DNA from: Oceanobacillus salinisoli
Lineage (GTDB): Bacteria > Bacillota > Bacilli > Bacillales > Amphibacillaceae
Direction: 5' to 3'
Assembly (NCBI RefSeq): GCF_009733865.1
Contig: NZ_WOFB01000002.1
Coordinates: 186,001-250,000, forward strand
Length of the DNA: 64,000 bases
Below are positions 1 through 8,291 of this stretch, piece by piece; positions within the stretch are counted from its first letter, which is position 1; each line of letters opens with the position of its first letter. The position numbers and the translations under genes are program-made. The notes below the pieces were generated by a model. That model made no database searches and was not told where the DNA came from. It saw only the letters and a program-made list of their open reading frames with translations.

Positions 1-1
1 T

Positions 2-520
2 CGAAATCAAATGGCATATATTCCAGAAATGCCAATTCTGTACGATGAATTAACCTTGTATGAACATCTTCATTTAACCGCAATGGCTTATGGGATTAGT
101 GAAGAGGAATTTGAGAAAAGACTGAAGCCACTCTTGAAAGAATTTCGCATGGAGAAAAAGCTGAATTGGTTTCCGGTGCATTTTTCCAAAGGGATGCGCC
201 AAAAAGTCATGATTATGTGCGCGTTTTTAATTGAACCGCCACTATATATTGTGGACGAGCCATTTGTTGGGTTGGATCCATTAGGAATTCAATCCTATCT
301 TCAATTAATGAATGAAGTGAAAAATAATGGATCTGGTGTTTTAATGTCCACACACATTTTAGCTACTGCGGAACGTTACTGTGATCGATTTGTTATATTG
401 CATGATGGAAAAATACGGGCGATGGGGACACTAGAGGAACTACGTGATAGCTTTAATATGGCTGGTGCAACCTTGGATGATTTATATGTACAGCTTACAA
501 AGGAAGATAGCCATGTTTGA
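2..520 (+). CDS. ecsA: EcsA, ABC transporter ATP-binding protein (5' truncated by window edge)
   Basis: This is the C-terminal 172 residues of an ABC ATPase; the open frame runs to the left edge, so the Walker A region lies outside the window. Visible motifs are the signature FSKGMRQK (a variant of LSGGQ), the Walker B stretch LYIVDEPFVGLD and the switch histidine in STHIL. EcsA proteins are about 247 residues, so roughly 75 are missing. It overlaps ecsB by 8 nt (the ecsB ATG precedes the ecsA TGA), a sign of translational coupling. In B. subtilis, EcsAB affects secretion, regulated intramembrane proteolysis and competence. The ecsB neighbour and the following yhaA-like gene support the name. 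Confidence 0.9.
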   Translation, partial: RNQMAYIPEMPILYDELTLYEHLHLTAMAYGISEEEFEKRLKPLLKEFRMEKKLNWFPVHFSKGMRQKVMIMCAFLIEPPLYIVDEPFVGLDPLGIQSYLQLMNEVKNNGSGVLMSTHILATAERYCDRFVILHDGKIRAMGTLEELRDSFNMAGATLDDLYVQLTKEDSHV

Positions 521-1727
521 TTCCCATGCGTTTTATAAAAAGCGTTTGTCTGCCCATATGAAGGAATTGGGGCGCTACTTGCGCTATATATTGAATGGGC
601 ATATGGTTATTGTCATTTTCTTTTTAATATCGACTTTAGCTGTATATTATCAACAAGTCCTAACCAAGCTGCCGGAGTATTTTCCCACAGCTTTAATCAT
701 TGGAATATTATTTGGCTTGATAGCAAGCTATAGTCCTGTTCGTACGTTGTTAAAAGAGCCTGATTTAGTTTTTCTCATCGTTGCTGAAGATAAAATGGAT
801 GCTTATTTTCGCAATTCGTTAATATATAGCTTTGTCATTCAACTGTATGCCATCCTGCTTCTTGCGGCCGCCTTAGGTCCTTTATATTTCGCAACTTATC
901 CAGACCGATCCGGAAATATGTATTTGCTAAGTATCCTGGTTTTGCTCATAATCAAGATAGCCAATCTATTTGCAAATTGGTGGATGCTTAAAGTAAGGGA
1001 TAAAAACATACGCCAGCTGGATATGCTAGTTAGAACACTATTGAGCATGGTAATTTTATATTTTGTTATACGAGGGGATCTTCTATTTGCGGGGATTACG
1101 ACCGTAATTTTCGTGCTGCTTTTTCTGTATGATTATACTTTTTCCAAAAAACAACACGGAATAAACTGGGATTTACTAATTGAAAAGGATCAGCACCGGT
1201 TACAGGCCTTTTATCGTTTTGCCAATATGTTTGCCGATGTTCCGCATTTAAAAGTTCGAGTGAAAAAGCGTCAATGGCTGGTTAATCTCGTTACGAAGGG
1301 TATTCCGTTTAAAAATAGCAATAGTTATGATTACTTATTTCGAATTACTTTTGTTCGAAGTGGGGAATATCTGGGGATGTACTTCCGTTTAATCGTTATA
1401 GGTGGTATATTTATCTATTTGATTCCAAACATTTGGATAAAAGTCATTTTCAGTATTTTGTTTATCTATTTAAGCACCTTCCAAATGATGGCTTTGTACC
1501 ATCATCATAGGACCAATATATGGCTAGATTTGTATCCTTTAGAATCAAAAGAACGGAAGCAATCGATTATTAAAATTTTATACCAGCTAAGCTTTATACA
1601 ATCCGTTCTATTTGCTCTGGTATTTATTGTGATACAGGATTACCTGGGCTTCCTGCTCGCATTAACAGGAGGCATATTATTTAGTGTGGTATTTATTAAT
1701 GGATATGTAAAAGCTAAATTAGCATGA
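513..1727 (+). CDS. ecsB: EcsB, ABC transporter membrane subunit
   Basis: A 404-residue polytopic membrane protein with hydrophobic segments spread along its length, for example after the N-terminal HMKELGRYLRYILNGH stretch and in the last 90 residues. The start is taken at the ATG at 513, preceded by AAGGAAGATAG, rather than the longer open frame from 444, because this gives the usual EcsB N-terminus and the usual overlap with ecsA. It is the membrane partner of EcsA. No ecsC follows, unlike B. subtilis. Its natural terminator hairpin has been split by an insertion sequence, so transcripts may read into the element. Confidence 0.9.
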   Translation: MFDSHAFYKKRLSAHMKELGRYLRYILNGHMVIVIFFLISTLAVYYQQVLTKLPEYFPTALIIGILFGLIASYSPVRTLLKEPDLVFLIVAEDKMDAYFRNSLIYSFVIQLYAILLLAAALGPLYFATYPDRSGNMYLLSILVLLIIKIANLFANWWMLKVRDKNIRQLDMLVRTLLSMVILYFVIRGDLLFAGITTVIFVLLFLYDYTFSKKQHGINWDLLIEKDQHRLQAFYRFANMFADVPHLKVRVKKRQWLVNLVTKGIPFKNSNSYDYLFRITFVRSGEYLGMYFRLIVIGGIFIYLIPNIWIKVIFSILFIYLSTFQMMALYHHHRTNIWLDLYPLESKERKQSIIKILYQLSFIQSVLFALVFIVIQDYLGFLLALTGGILFSVVFINGYVKAKLA

Positions 1728-1731
1728 AAAA

Positions 1732-1753
1732 GGAGAGAGGGAGTCCCTCTCTT
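1732..1753 (+). repeat. Left copy of a 22-bp target duplication (ecsB terminator hairpin)
   Basis: This 22-bp sequence is a hairpin (AGAGAGGG, loop AGT, CCCTCTCT) just after the ecsB stop. The identical 22 bp recur at 3324-3345, where a TTTTT run follows. Only the right copy keeps the T-run, so the original rho-independent terminator of ecsB appears to have been duplicated by insertion of the IS between the copies. Confidence 0.85.
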
Positions 1754-1850
1754 CAGGCTGTCGAGAAACCCTCGGCAGCCTGTTTTAATTTAGAATACTT
1801 TAACAATTCACCGCGTTAATTTGGTATAATATAAGTAATAATAAAAGGCG

Positions 1851-3208
1851 GTGGTTAGGTTGTTTCATACAAGGAATAATACTCAAAATGAAGTAGAATT
1901 TGTTTGTCTTGAAGACTTGGTACCTCAGGATCATTTACTTCGTAAAATTGATAAATACATTGATTTTTCTTTTATTATAGATAAGGTAAAGCCGTATTAC
2001 TGCGAGGACAATGGTCGCCCTTCCTTAAATCCCCTTGTCTTATTTAAGATGATGTTCATTGGCTATTTCTTTGGAATTCGCTCGGAACGTCAACTGGAAA
2101 AGGAAATTCAAACGAACTTAGCTTATCGTTGGTTCCTTGGATTAAAGCTTTCCGACCCGGTTCCCCATCATTCCACCATTAGCTGGAATCGTCGTAAACG
2201 ATTTAATAATACCAACATATTTCAAGAAATCTTTGATGAAACCGTTCTAAAAGCTATCAACCATCGAATGGTTGGAGGAAGGGTTTTATTTACTGACTCC
2301 ACCCATTTGAAGGCAAATGCCAATAAGCACAAATTCTCGAAAGAAGAGGTAGAGATAGAGACTCGAGACTACATAGAAGAACTGAATAGAGCTATTGAAG
2401 AAGATCGGAGACAACATGGAAAAAAGCCACTAAAGGACAGAGAGGAAGTGAAACAAAGACGATTCGCAAAAGTAAAACGGATCCGGAGAGTGGCTTCATG
2501 TCCCGTGATCATAAACAAGAAATGTTTTGTTACCTAGACCACCGTACAACGGATATGAAATATAATATTATTACGGATGCTTACGTTACCCCAGGAAACG
2601 TCCATGATTCCGTACCGTATTTAGAACGCTTAGATAGGCAAGTGGAAAAATTTGACTTCAATGTAGAAGCTGTTGCTTTAGATTCCGGTTATCTGACGAA
2701 TCCAATTTGTAAAGGACTGGCTGATAGAAAGATATTTGGAACGATTGCCCACCGAAGATTTCATCCAACTAAAGGACTTTTTCCAAAATGGAAGTTTAAA
2801 TATGATAAGGATCAAAATTATTATATCTGCCCGAATGGCGAGACATTAGCCTATTCCACGACAAGTCGAGATGGATATCGAGAATATAAATCAGATCCTA
2901 AGAAATGTGCAACCTGTCCACTCTTAGATCAGTGTACACGATCAAAAAATCACCAAAAAGTATTAACCCGACATGTCTGGGAAGAGCATAAAGAGAAGGT
3001 TCGCGAGAATCGTTTATCTTCATCGGGAAAGATGCTTTATAAATATAGAAAAGAAAAAATAGAGCGAAGCTTTGCAGATTCAAAACAACTGCATGGGCTT
3101 CGCTACTGCCGGTTGAGGGGATTGCATAACGCGGGCGAGCAAGTATTACTGACTGCAGCCTGCCAGAACATGAAGAAGATTGCCACACACCTAGCAAGAC
3201 TAGGTTAG
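1851..3208 (+). pseudogene. IS1182-family transposase, interrupted by a frameshift
   Basis: The N-terminal half (1851-2537, GTG start after AAAAGGCG) has the typical opening of this family, with [15 protein letters not shown], an [16 protein letters not shown] region, and the DDE-type segments [17 protein letters not shown] and later ALDSGYLTNP. Homology then continues in the -1 frame as [20 protein letters not shown] to the stop at 3208, ending with the ERSFADSKQLHGLRYCR glutamate region. The junction lies at about 2470-2480 in AAAGTAAAACGG. Relatives read about one more codon there, which suggests loss of one copy of a tandem GTAA. A programmed -1 slip on AAA is possible but less likely. 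Together the frames give about 450 residues, normal for the family. Confidence 0.85.
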
Positions 3209-3216
3209 GTGTGTGG
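3183..3216 (+). terminator. Hairpin at the 3' end of the transposase gene
   Basis: CCACACACCTA and TAGGTGTGTGG form a perfect 11-bp stem that spans the transposase stop codon. There is no strong T-run, so it may limit transcription weakly or protect the element from read-through. Confidence 0.4.
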
Positions 3217-3323
3217 GAGCCTATTTTCAATTAAAATTCATTCTTCAATACATTACTTAAAAACCATTTTAAACTCATATTAAAAAGCTTGTAGAGAAAA
3301 AACACCCACTTTCTCTACAAGCT

Positions 3324-3349
3324 GGAGAGAGGGAGTCCCTCTCTTTTTC
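3324..3349 (+). terminator. Right target copy: intact rho-independent terminator
   Basis: The same AGAGAGGG/CCCTCTCT hairpin as at 1732, here followed by TTTTT. It is the reconstructed original ecsB terminator and now ends transcripts crossing the IS. Confidence 0.75.
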
Positions 3350-3361
3350 ATTTCACGTTAG

Positions 3362-3476
3362 GAAAGTATAAAATTTTAGCAAAGAAGTTTTTCGACGAAG
3401 CTAAAATTTTAACGTCCTAAGTATAAGAAAAACTACCCATTCGCTAAAGGACGAGCGAATGCGAGTTTTTCTAATA
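3362..3476. repeat. Interspersed double-hairpin repeat, copy 1
   Basis: Two consecutive hairpins lie here. The first is AAAATTTTAGC/GCTAAAATTTT (3370-3410). The second is AGAAAAACT plus CATTCGCT against AGCGAATG plus AGTTTTTCT (3426-3472). A linker ending CCTAAGTAT joins them. A second copy is at 32876-32974 with the same order and linker. The second hairpin could terminate the leftward amidohydrolase transcript, but it sits about 70 bp beyond the stop. Confidence 0.7.
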
Positions 3477-3542
3477 TGTAAGGAAAGCATAAAGCCTTCT
3501 TCCTGCATATGTGTTAACAATGGCTGGCAATAGCCAAATTTT

Positions 3543-4718
3543 TTAATATTGATTTTCTTGATATTTAAAGTATGCTCCAAATAGCGTTTTGGCTGCAATT
3601 GGCATGGCCTTTTCATTAAAATCAAATTTCGGATGATGATGTGGATATGGGTTGTCATGAACTTGAGCACCGGTAAAGAAAAATGCTCCAGGTTTCTCTA
3701 TTAAGTAATAGGCAAAATCTTCTCCTGCCATGGATGGGTTCATTTCTTCCGAGGTATGGATTTCTCTAATATTTTCGGCGACTTCCAAAACAAGTGTCGC
3801 TTCCTTTTCATGATTAACAACTGGTGGGTAGCCTTTGTGATAATGAAAATCATAGGTTGCATCATAACCAATGCAAGCTCCTTTTATGATTTTTTCCATT
3901 TCTGACATAATTCTTTCTTGTACGTTTACATCAAAATGTCTAACCGTTCCTTTTATTTTGGCGCTGTCTGCTATAACATTAAATGTATCTCCAGCATGAA
4001 ACATACCAACCGAAACTACTGCGGTTGCGAGGGGGTCAATTCGTCTGCTTACAATCTGCTGCAGTTCAGAAATTAATTGTCCACCGATAACGATAGCATC
4101 CTTGGTTTCATGCGGATAGGCGCCGTGACCACCTTTACCCTGGATTGTAATCTCAAATCGATCTGCCCCAGCCATCATAATATCCTTCGTAGTTTGTAAT
4201 TTACCAAGTGGAGTAGTGGCCCATAAATGTGTTCCAAAGACTACATCTACATGATCAATGGCACCTGACTCAATCAATGGCTTTGCCCCGCCCGGTGTAT
4301 ATTCTTCCGCATGCTGGTGCACAAATTCAATCGTTCCAGGAAGTTCATTTTGAAACTGTTTCAATGCTTTTGCAAGCGTAAGAAGGGTTGCAGTATGTCC
4401 ATCATGTCCACAGGCATGCATGACACCAGGAACTTTTGATTTGTATTCTACATCTTTTTCATCTTGAATCGGCAGTGCATCAAAATCTGCTCTTAATACA
4501 ACTGTTTTACCTGGTTTACCGCCTTTCAATGTTGCTATAACACCATTTCCGCCTACGTTAGTGCGATAAGGAATACCGAGTTCTTTATAATAATCAGCAA
4601 TGTATTTTGCTGTTTCCGTTTCTTGAAAGGAAAGCTCCGGATATTGATGCAGATGCCTCCTTATTTCCACCATTTCCGGATATAGTTTTTCTATAGATTT
4701 AAAAATTTCATCAAGCAA
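3543..4718 (-). CDS. M20D-family amidohydrolase (YhaA-like)
   Basis: A 391-residue metal-dependent peptidase/amidohydrolase of the M20D group, which removes acyl groups from amino acids or related amides. Visible metal-site motifs are RADFDALPIQDE, HACGHDGHTATLL, HQHAEE, GTHLW and the C-terminal HPKFDFNEKAMP. The start is taken at TTG (4718), 8 nt after AAAGGTGG, rather than the GTG at 4730, which lies inside the binding site. B. subtilis has yhaA close to ecs, which fits. It is cytoplasmic, with no signal peptide. The substrate (N-acetyl-diaminopimelate, hippurate or another acyl amino acid) cannot be told from sequence. Confidence 0.85.
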   Translation of the reverse strand: MLDEIFKSIEKLYPEMVEIRRHLHQYPELSFQETETAKYIADYYKELGIPYRTNVGGNGVIATLKGGKPGKTVVLRADFDALPIQDEKDVEYKSKVPGVMHACGHDGHTATLLTLAKALKQFQNELPGTIEFVHQHAEEYTPGGAKPLIESGAIDHVDVVFGTHLWATTPLGKLQTTKDIMMAGADRFEITIQGKGGHGAYPHETKDAIVIGGQLISELQQIVSRRIDPLATAVVSVGMFHAGDTFNVIADSAKIKGTVRHFDVNVQERIMSEMEKIIKGACIGYDATYDFHYHKGYPPVVNHEKEATLVLEVAENIREIHTSEEMNPSMAGEDFAYYLIEKPGAFFFTGAQVHDNPYPHHHPKFDFNEKAMPIAAKTLFGAYFKYQENQY

Positions 4719-4873
4719 AATAAGTCCCACCTTTAAAGCTTTTTTACAATTATAACACTTTAGGTGGAAATAGTTGCGAAAATAACAATATGCTAAGTAA
4801 TGTGGAAGAATTATTATTCATTCCTGTCCGAAAAAGCAAAAAATCTGTAGTACAAGGTAGGGCATAGTTAATC

Positions 4874-4911
4874 AAAAGAGGTACTAATCATTTTGATCAG
4901 TACCTCTTTTT
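4874..4911 (-). terminator. Rho-independent terminator of the ferritin-like gene
   Basis: AAAAGAGGTACT and AGTACCTCTTTTT form a near-perfect stem with A/T runs on both sides. It lies just past the leftward gene ending at 4940 and could act in both directions. Confidence 0.75.
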
Positions 4912-4939
4912 AAATGGTCAATTATTTCTGTTATAAAAA

Positions 4940-5374
4940 TTAAGAGAATCTAGGGTCCTCTAGTAATCTTTCAATTTCTTCTTTATGCTGTGTTTCATCA
5001 GTAATTAAGTCTTCCAGTTTGACAACAAGTTCCGTTAAACCTAAGTTTTCGGCTTGTTTTTTTCGTTTTTCATAACGTTTAATCGTGTCTGTTTCCGAAT
5101 TTAGTGTTGCTTCCAATAAATCTTTTACGTGAATCGGCTGCGGGATTTCAGCGGCTTTCGTTGTTGGTGTGCCACCAAGGGATTTGATTTTTTCTGATAA
5201 GTATAGTGCATGTCCCAATTCATCGGATACCTCCCCTTCAAAAAAAGGTTTTAAAGCAGAGCGATAGAGGCCGGAAACGACAGATGCACTATACGTATAC
5301 TGGATAGCTGCACCATATTCATGTGATAAATCTTCATTTAATCCATCAATTAACTGTTGTAATTCATTATCCAT
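4940..5374 (-). CDS. Ferritin-like domain protein (bacterioferritin/Dps-like)
   Basis: A 144-residue, mostly helical protein of the ferritin-like fold. Candidate iron ligands are E18 in LSHEYGAAIQY, E49 and the neighbouring E/H in EVSDELGHALYL, and the C-terminal EDLITDETQHKEEIERLL. Likely roles are iron storage or peroxide handling in the cytoplasm, but residue conservation alone does not separate ferroxidase from other ferritin-like functions. The AAAGGCAGGGA ribosome site lies directly before the ATG at 5374. A MITE begins 20 bp upstream of the start codon, so the native promoter must be inside or beyond the MITE, or has been displaced by it. Confidence 0.75.
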   Translation of the reverse strand: MDNELQQLIDGLNEDLSHEYGAAIQYTYSASVVSGLYRSALKPFFEGEVSDELGHALYLSEKIKSLGGTPTTKAAEIPQPIHVKDLLEATLNSETDTIKRYEKRKKQAENLGLTELVVKLEDLITDETQHKEEIERLLEDPRFS

Positions 5375-5388
5375 TATTATCCCTGCCT

Positions 5389-5617
5389 TTGTAGAGGATG
5401 TTCAAAAAGTCCGGTGAAAAGGACACATCGATAGAGGACCTTCTACTAAAACCGCCCACGTCCTGTGGGCAACGTAGAAGTCACCACATCCTGTGGAAGC
5501 TCGTTGGCTCGCTTTTCCGTTGCTCACGTATTAATTGCATACGCTCCGCTACTCAAAGCTTCGCCGCCTCGAACTTCTCGGTCCTTTTCATCCTCCTTTT
5601 TGAACACGTACTTGTAG
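5389..5617. mobile_element. MITE-like element, copy 1 (217 bp) with 6-bp target duplication
   Basis: The element spans 5395-5611 and is flanked by TTGTAG on both sides (5389-5394 and 5612-5617). Its ends are inverted: GTTCAAAAAG then TGAAAAGGAC on the left mirror GTCCTTTTCA and CTTTTTGAAC on the right. It has no transposase gene. A second copy, nearly identical inside, is at 57818-58036 with a different 6-bp duplication (TTTAAG). It lies between the divergent ferritin-like and PAP2 genes and supplies a spurious in-frame extension to the PAP2 frame. Confidence 0.85.
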
Positions 5618-5685
5618 TAAATTTTGGTATACTACATCTATACCACTACTGGCTATTTTCAAACATAGAGAAGGAGATTTGGAAT

Positions 5686-6345
5686 TTGTTCAATCGAAAT
5701 CTGGTAAATTTTTTATTCATCACGGTTTTTATCATGACAGTAATCTGGATTATTCAAATCGTTAACGGATACGTCCCTTATGTCGATCAATGGACCCGTG
5801 AATTAGTTGAGAAATTTGATGATACATTTGCCTATCATGTTTTTCTTATGATAACAAATTTGGGATCCAGACATTTTTTGATACCTTTCGTTTCAACAGC
5901 AGCGATAGTCTTATGGATCATACATAAACATTGGTTACCACCATTTATTTTTGCTGGAGGAACGCTTGTTACCTATTTGTTTAATGGGGTTATTAAGAAT
6001 ATTGTTCAACGGGAAAGACCGAGTATTTTGGAGGAGGCAAATGCGGTAGGAAACAGTTTCCCATCTGGTCATGCGATGATTTCAATGGTTTGTTATGGAT
6101 TACTTGCATATTTTTTGATAAAAAAATTAAAATCACCAAAGTTATCGATAGCTGTACAAATTATTTTTTCCTTGCTTATTTTTTTAATAGGAATCAGTAG
6201 ATACATTATTAATGTACATTATCTTACTGATGTAGGAGCAGGATTTTTTCTTGGGTTTATTTTTCTAGTGGGATTTTTATATCTTTACGAAGGACTAAGG
6301 AAAAAAATAGCTCCGTCTCAAGTCGGAGAGAAAAGCAATCTGTAG
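5686..6345 (+). CDS. PAP2-superfamily phosphatase, membrane
   Basis: A 219-residue membrane phosphatase of the PAP2 family, likely acting outside the membrane on lipid phosphates such as undecaprenyl or phosphatidylglycerol phosphates. The three-part active site is visible: KNIVQRERPS, then SFPSGHAMIS, then SRYIINVHYLTDV. About six hydrophobic segments are present. The start is the TTG at 5686 after GAAGGAGA; the open frame runs back to 5398 but those residues are translated from the MITE. A candidate -10 TATACT is at 5628-5633, just beyond the MITE. Confidence 0.85.
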   Translation: MFNRNLVNFLFITVFIMTVIWIIQIVNGYVPYVDQWTRELVEKFDDTFAYHVFLMITNLGSRHFLIPFVSTAAIVLWIIHKHWLPPFIFAGGTLVTYLFNGVIKNIVQRERPSILEEANAVGNSFPSGHAMISMVCYGLLAYFLIKKLKSPKLSIAVQIIFSLLIFLIGISRYIINVHYLTDVGAGFFLGFIFLVGFLYLYEGLRKKIAPSQVGEKSNL

Positions 6346-6447
6346 AAGGTTTCCTCGGCCTGAAACAACGTTTATGATAGAAGGACTAACTGATCTAGGA
6401 ATCGTAGGAATGTAAGCGGTTAGGACTCCTATGAAAGGAGAATAAAT

Positions 6448-7203
6448 TTGAGAAGTATGGTTCGTTATTTTATTGCAATTCTATTCATTGTAATTGGTAC
6501 TATTCTTGTTTTAACCAATGTCGGGGCAATAGAGTTTGAGTTTAACATTTCGATGGCATGGCACCTTATTTATCCAATGTTATTCGTGGCCATCGGATTA
6601 AAGTGGTGGATTGACCATTTAAGGAGAAAAGGAGGAAGCTGGGTATTTGGTTCTTTCTTCATTATATTTGGCTTATTATTGCTTCTTGACCGTTTTGGGA
6701 TTATCCATTTTACGTTTTGGGATGTCTTTAAATTATGGCCCTTATTGATTGTTTATATCGGTTTTATGCTGATTAAGAAACCGAATATGAATATGGAAGA
6801 TGTGGATGAGTCAGATAGGAGGAAAAAGAAAACATATAATCATTCCTTTTTTTCGATAGGTGACCATCATTTTAGTGAGCCAAACTGGAAAGTGCAGCCT
6901 ATGAATTTTCGGACATTCGCTGGTGACCTTTATTTTGATTTTTCGAAAGCGTACATTCCGGAGAAGGAGATACCAATCACCATTCATTGTTTTGCTGGGG
7001 ATGTCAATATTGTAATACCTGAGAATATAGAATTTCAGGTAAATGCTTCAGTGAAAGCGGGAGAAATTGAAGTACTTGGCCAAACGTCAGATGGAATTTA
7101 CAGATCGATGATATACTCTACAACCGATTACGAACAAGCGGTAAGAAAAATTGATTTTCAAATTCATCTAAAAGCTGGATCGATCCGTATTGCTCAAGTA
7201 TAA
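6448..7203 (+). CDS. liaF: LiaF, membrane regulator of envelope-stress signalling
   Basis: 251 residues: four hydrophobic segments in the first 115 residues, then a soluble C-terminal domain rich in beta strands (FAGDLYFDFSKAYIPE, CFAGDVNIVIPENIE), as in LiaF/VraT proteins. TTG start at 6448 after AAAGGAG. In B. subtilis LiaF keeps the LiaS kinase off until the lipid II cycle is disturbed. It is the first gene of a liaF-liaS-liaR operon, 12 nt from liaS. No liaIH pair is present beside it, unlike B. subtilis, so the main LiaR targets would be elsewhere. Confidence 0.88.
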   Translation: MRSMVRYFIAILFIVIGTILVLTNVGAIEFEFNISMAWHLIYPMLFVAIGLKWWIDHLRRKGGSWVFGSFFIIFGLLLLLDRFGIIHFTFWDVFKLWPLLIVYIGFMLIKKPNMNMEDVDESDRRKKKTYNHSFFSIGDHHFSEPNWKVQPMNFRTFAGDLYFDFSKAYIPEKEIPITIHCFAGDVNIVIPENIEFQVNASVKAGEIEVLGQTSDGIYRSMIYSTTDYEQAVRKIDFQIHLKAGSIRIAQV

Positions 7204-7215
7204 GGAGGGAAAGGA

Positions 7216-8256
7216 GTGTTCAAACTCAGATTTTCAGGTATTCGTTATTTATTTTTTCGGGCCCATTTTTATAGTTTGTTTTTAACAACTGTCACGATTT
7301 TATCGATTTTATTATCGGTATATGTGTTATTCCGTCCAGAATGGTTATCTTTTCAAAGTATTTTTTTATTCATTTCTTTGTATATTGTGATATCAGCTAT
7401 ACTCTCTGTTTATATAGGATTTTATGCGAGTGGTTCGCTTAAATCACGATTGGATGCTATGTCTGTGTTAATTACACAGTATGCCAATGGAAATTATGAT
7501 TCCTATATTCAATCGGTAGAAAAGGATGAAATAAGCCGAATTACGAATGAATTAAATGAGTTAGGAAAAAAGCTGCAAAACCAAGTTAAATCGCTGCAGC
7601 GTATGGCAGATGAGAAGGCTGAGTTTACCAAATCAGCACATAAAGCAGCGGTGATTGAAGAAAGACAGCGAATTGCAAGGGATTTACATGATGCGGTCAG
7701 TCAGCAGCTATTTGCCTTAACGATGATGTCAGAAGCGGCGGTAAGGCAGTTGAAAAAGCAGCCAGAAATTGCGAAAACACAAATGCAGGAGGTATCTCAA
7801 GCTGCACTGCAGGCACAAACGGAAATGCGGGCACTATTGTTACATTTAAGACCTGTTCATCTATCTGGGGATTCGTTAGCAGAAGGAGTTCATAAATTAA
7901 TTACGGAGCTGAAACAGAAAAGTCAGCTTGCATTTCGGGTTTCTATCCCAGAAGATTTAATGGTGTCAGATACAGTAGAAGACCATGTTTTTCGAATTAT
8001 TCAAGAATCACTGTCAAACATATTGAGACATGCCAGCGCAACCGAAGTGAACCTGGAAATATCTAACCGATCAAAGGAATTATTTATTCACATCCGTGAT
8101 AATGGAAAAGGTTTTGATGTGACGAATGATTACGAAAGAAAGACATCTTATGGTTTAAAAACCATGCAGGAAAGAAGTGAGGAATTAGGAGGAACATTTA
8201 TGATACGTTCCAATAAGGACGAGGGAACCTATATCGATATTCGGATTCCCTGTTAG
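7216..8256 (+). CDS. liaS: LiaS, sensor histidine kinase
   Basis: 346 residues, GTG start after GGAGGGAAAGGA. Two N-terminal membrane segments (about 18-38 and 49-70) enclose a very short external loop, typical of intramembrane-sensing kinases. A HAMP segment follows, then the HisKA_3 phosphoacceptor H158 in RIARDLHDAVSQQ, then the ATP-binding N-box ESLSNILRHA and G-box DNGKGFD. It phosphorylates LiaR in response to cell-wall antibiotics in related bacteria. Confidence 0.9.
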   Translation: MFKLRFSGIRYLFFRAHFYSLFLTTVTILSILLSVYVLFRPEWLSFQSIFLFISLYIVISAILSVYIGFYASGSLKSRLDAMSVLITQYANGNYDSYIQSVEKDEISRITNELNELGKKLQNQVKSLQRMADEKAEFTKSAHKAAVIEERQRIARDLHDAVSQQLFALTMMSEAAVRQLKKQPEIAKTQMQEVSQAALQAQTEMRALLLHLRPVHLSGDSLAEGVHKLITELKQKSQLAFRVSIPEDLMVSDTVEDHVFRIIQESLSNILRHASATEVNLEISNRSKELFIHIRDNGKGFDVTNDYERKTSYGLKTMQERSEELGGTFMIRSNKDEGTYIDIRIPC

Positions 8257-8291
8257 AAGAAATGAAGAACATAGATAGGGGAGAGGTTGTA

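Larger units (their letters stand above)
1754..3323 (+). mobile_element. IS1182-family insertion sequence, about 1.57 kb
   Basis: The element lies exactly between two 22-bp direct repeats. Its ends are imperfect inverted repeats: AGGCTGTCGAGAAA at 1755-1768 on the left, and the reverse complement of AGCTTGTAGAGAAA at 3310-3323 on the right (11 of 14 match). Each end also folds on itself: 1755-1781 forms a hairpin, and about 3286-3323 forms a 14-bp perfect stem. It carries a single transposase gene, here split by a frameshift, behind a promoter with TATAAT at 1825-1830. Family assignment rests on the transposase sequence. Confidence 0.85.

Noticed and set aside
1755-1788. Hairpin read as a terminator of ecsB
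   Set aside because: It lies inside the IS, starting at its left inverted repeat; the native terminator is the 22-bp sequence before it.
5398-5685. N-terminal extension of the PAP2 protein
   Set aside because: These codons are the MITE sequence; the TTG at 5686 has the ribosome site and gives the normal family length.
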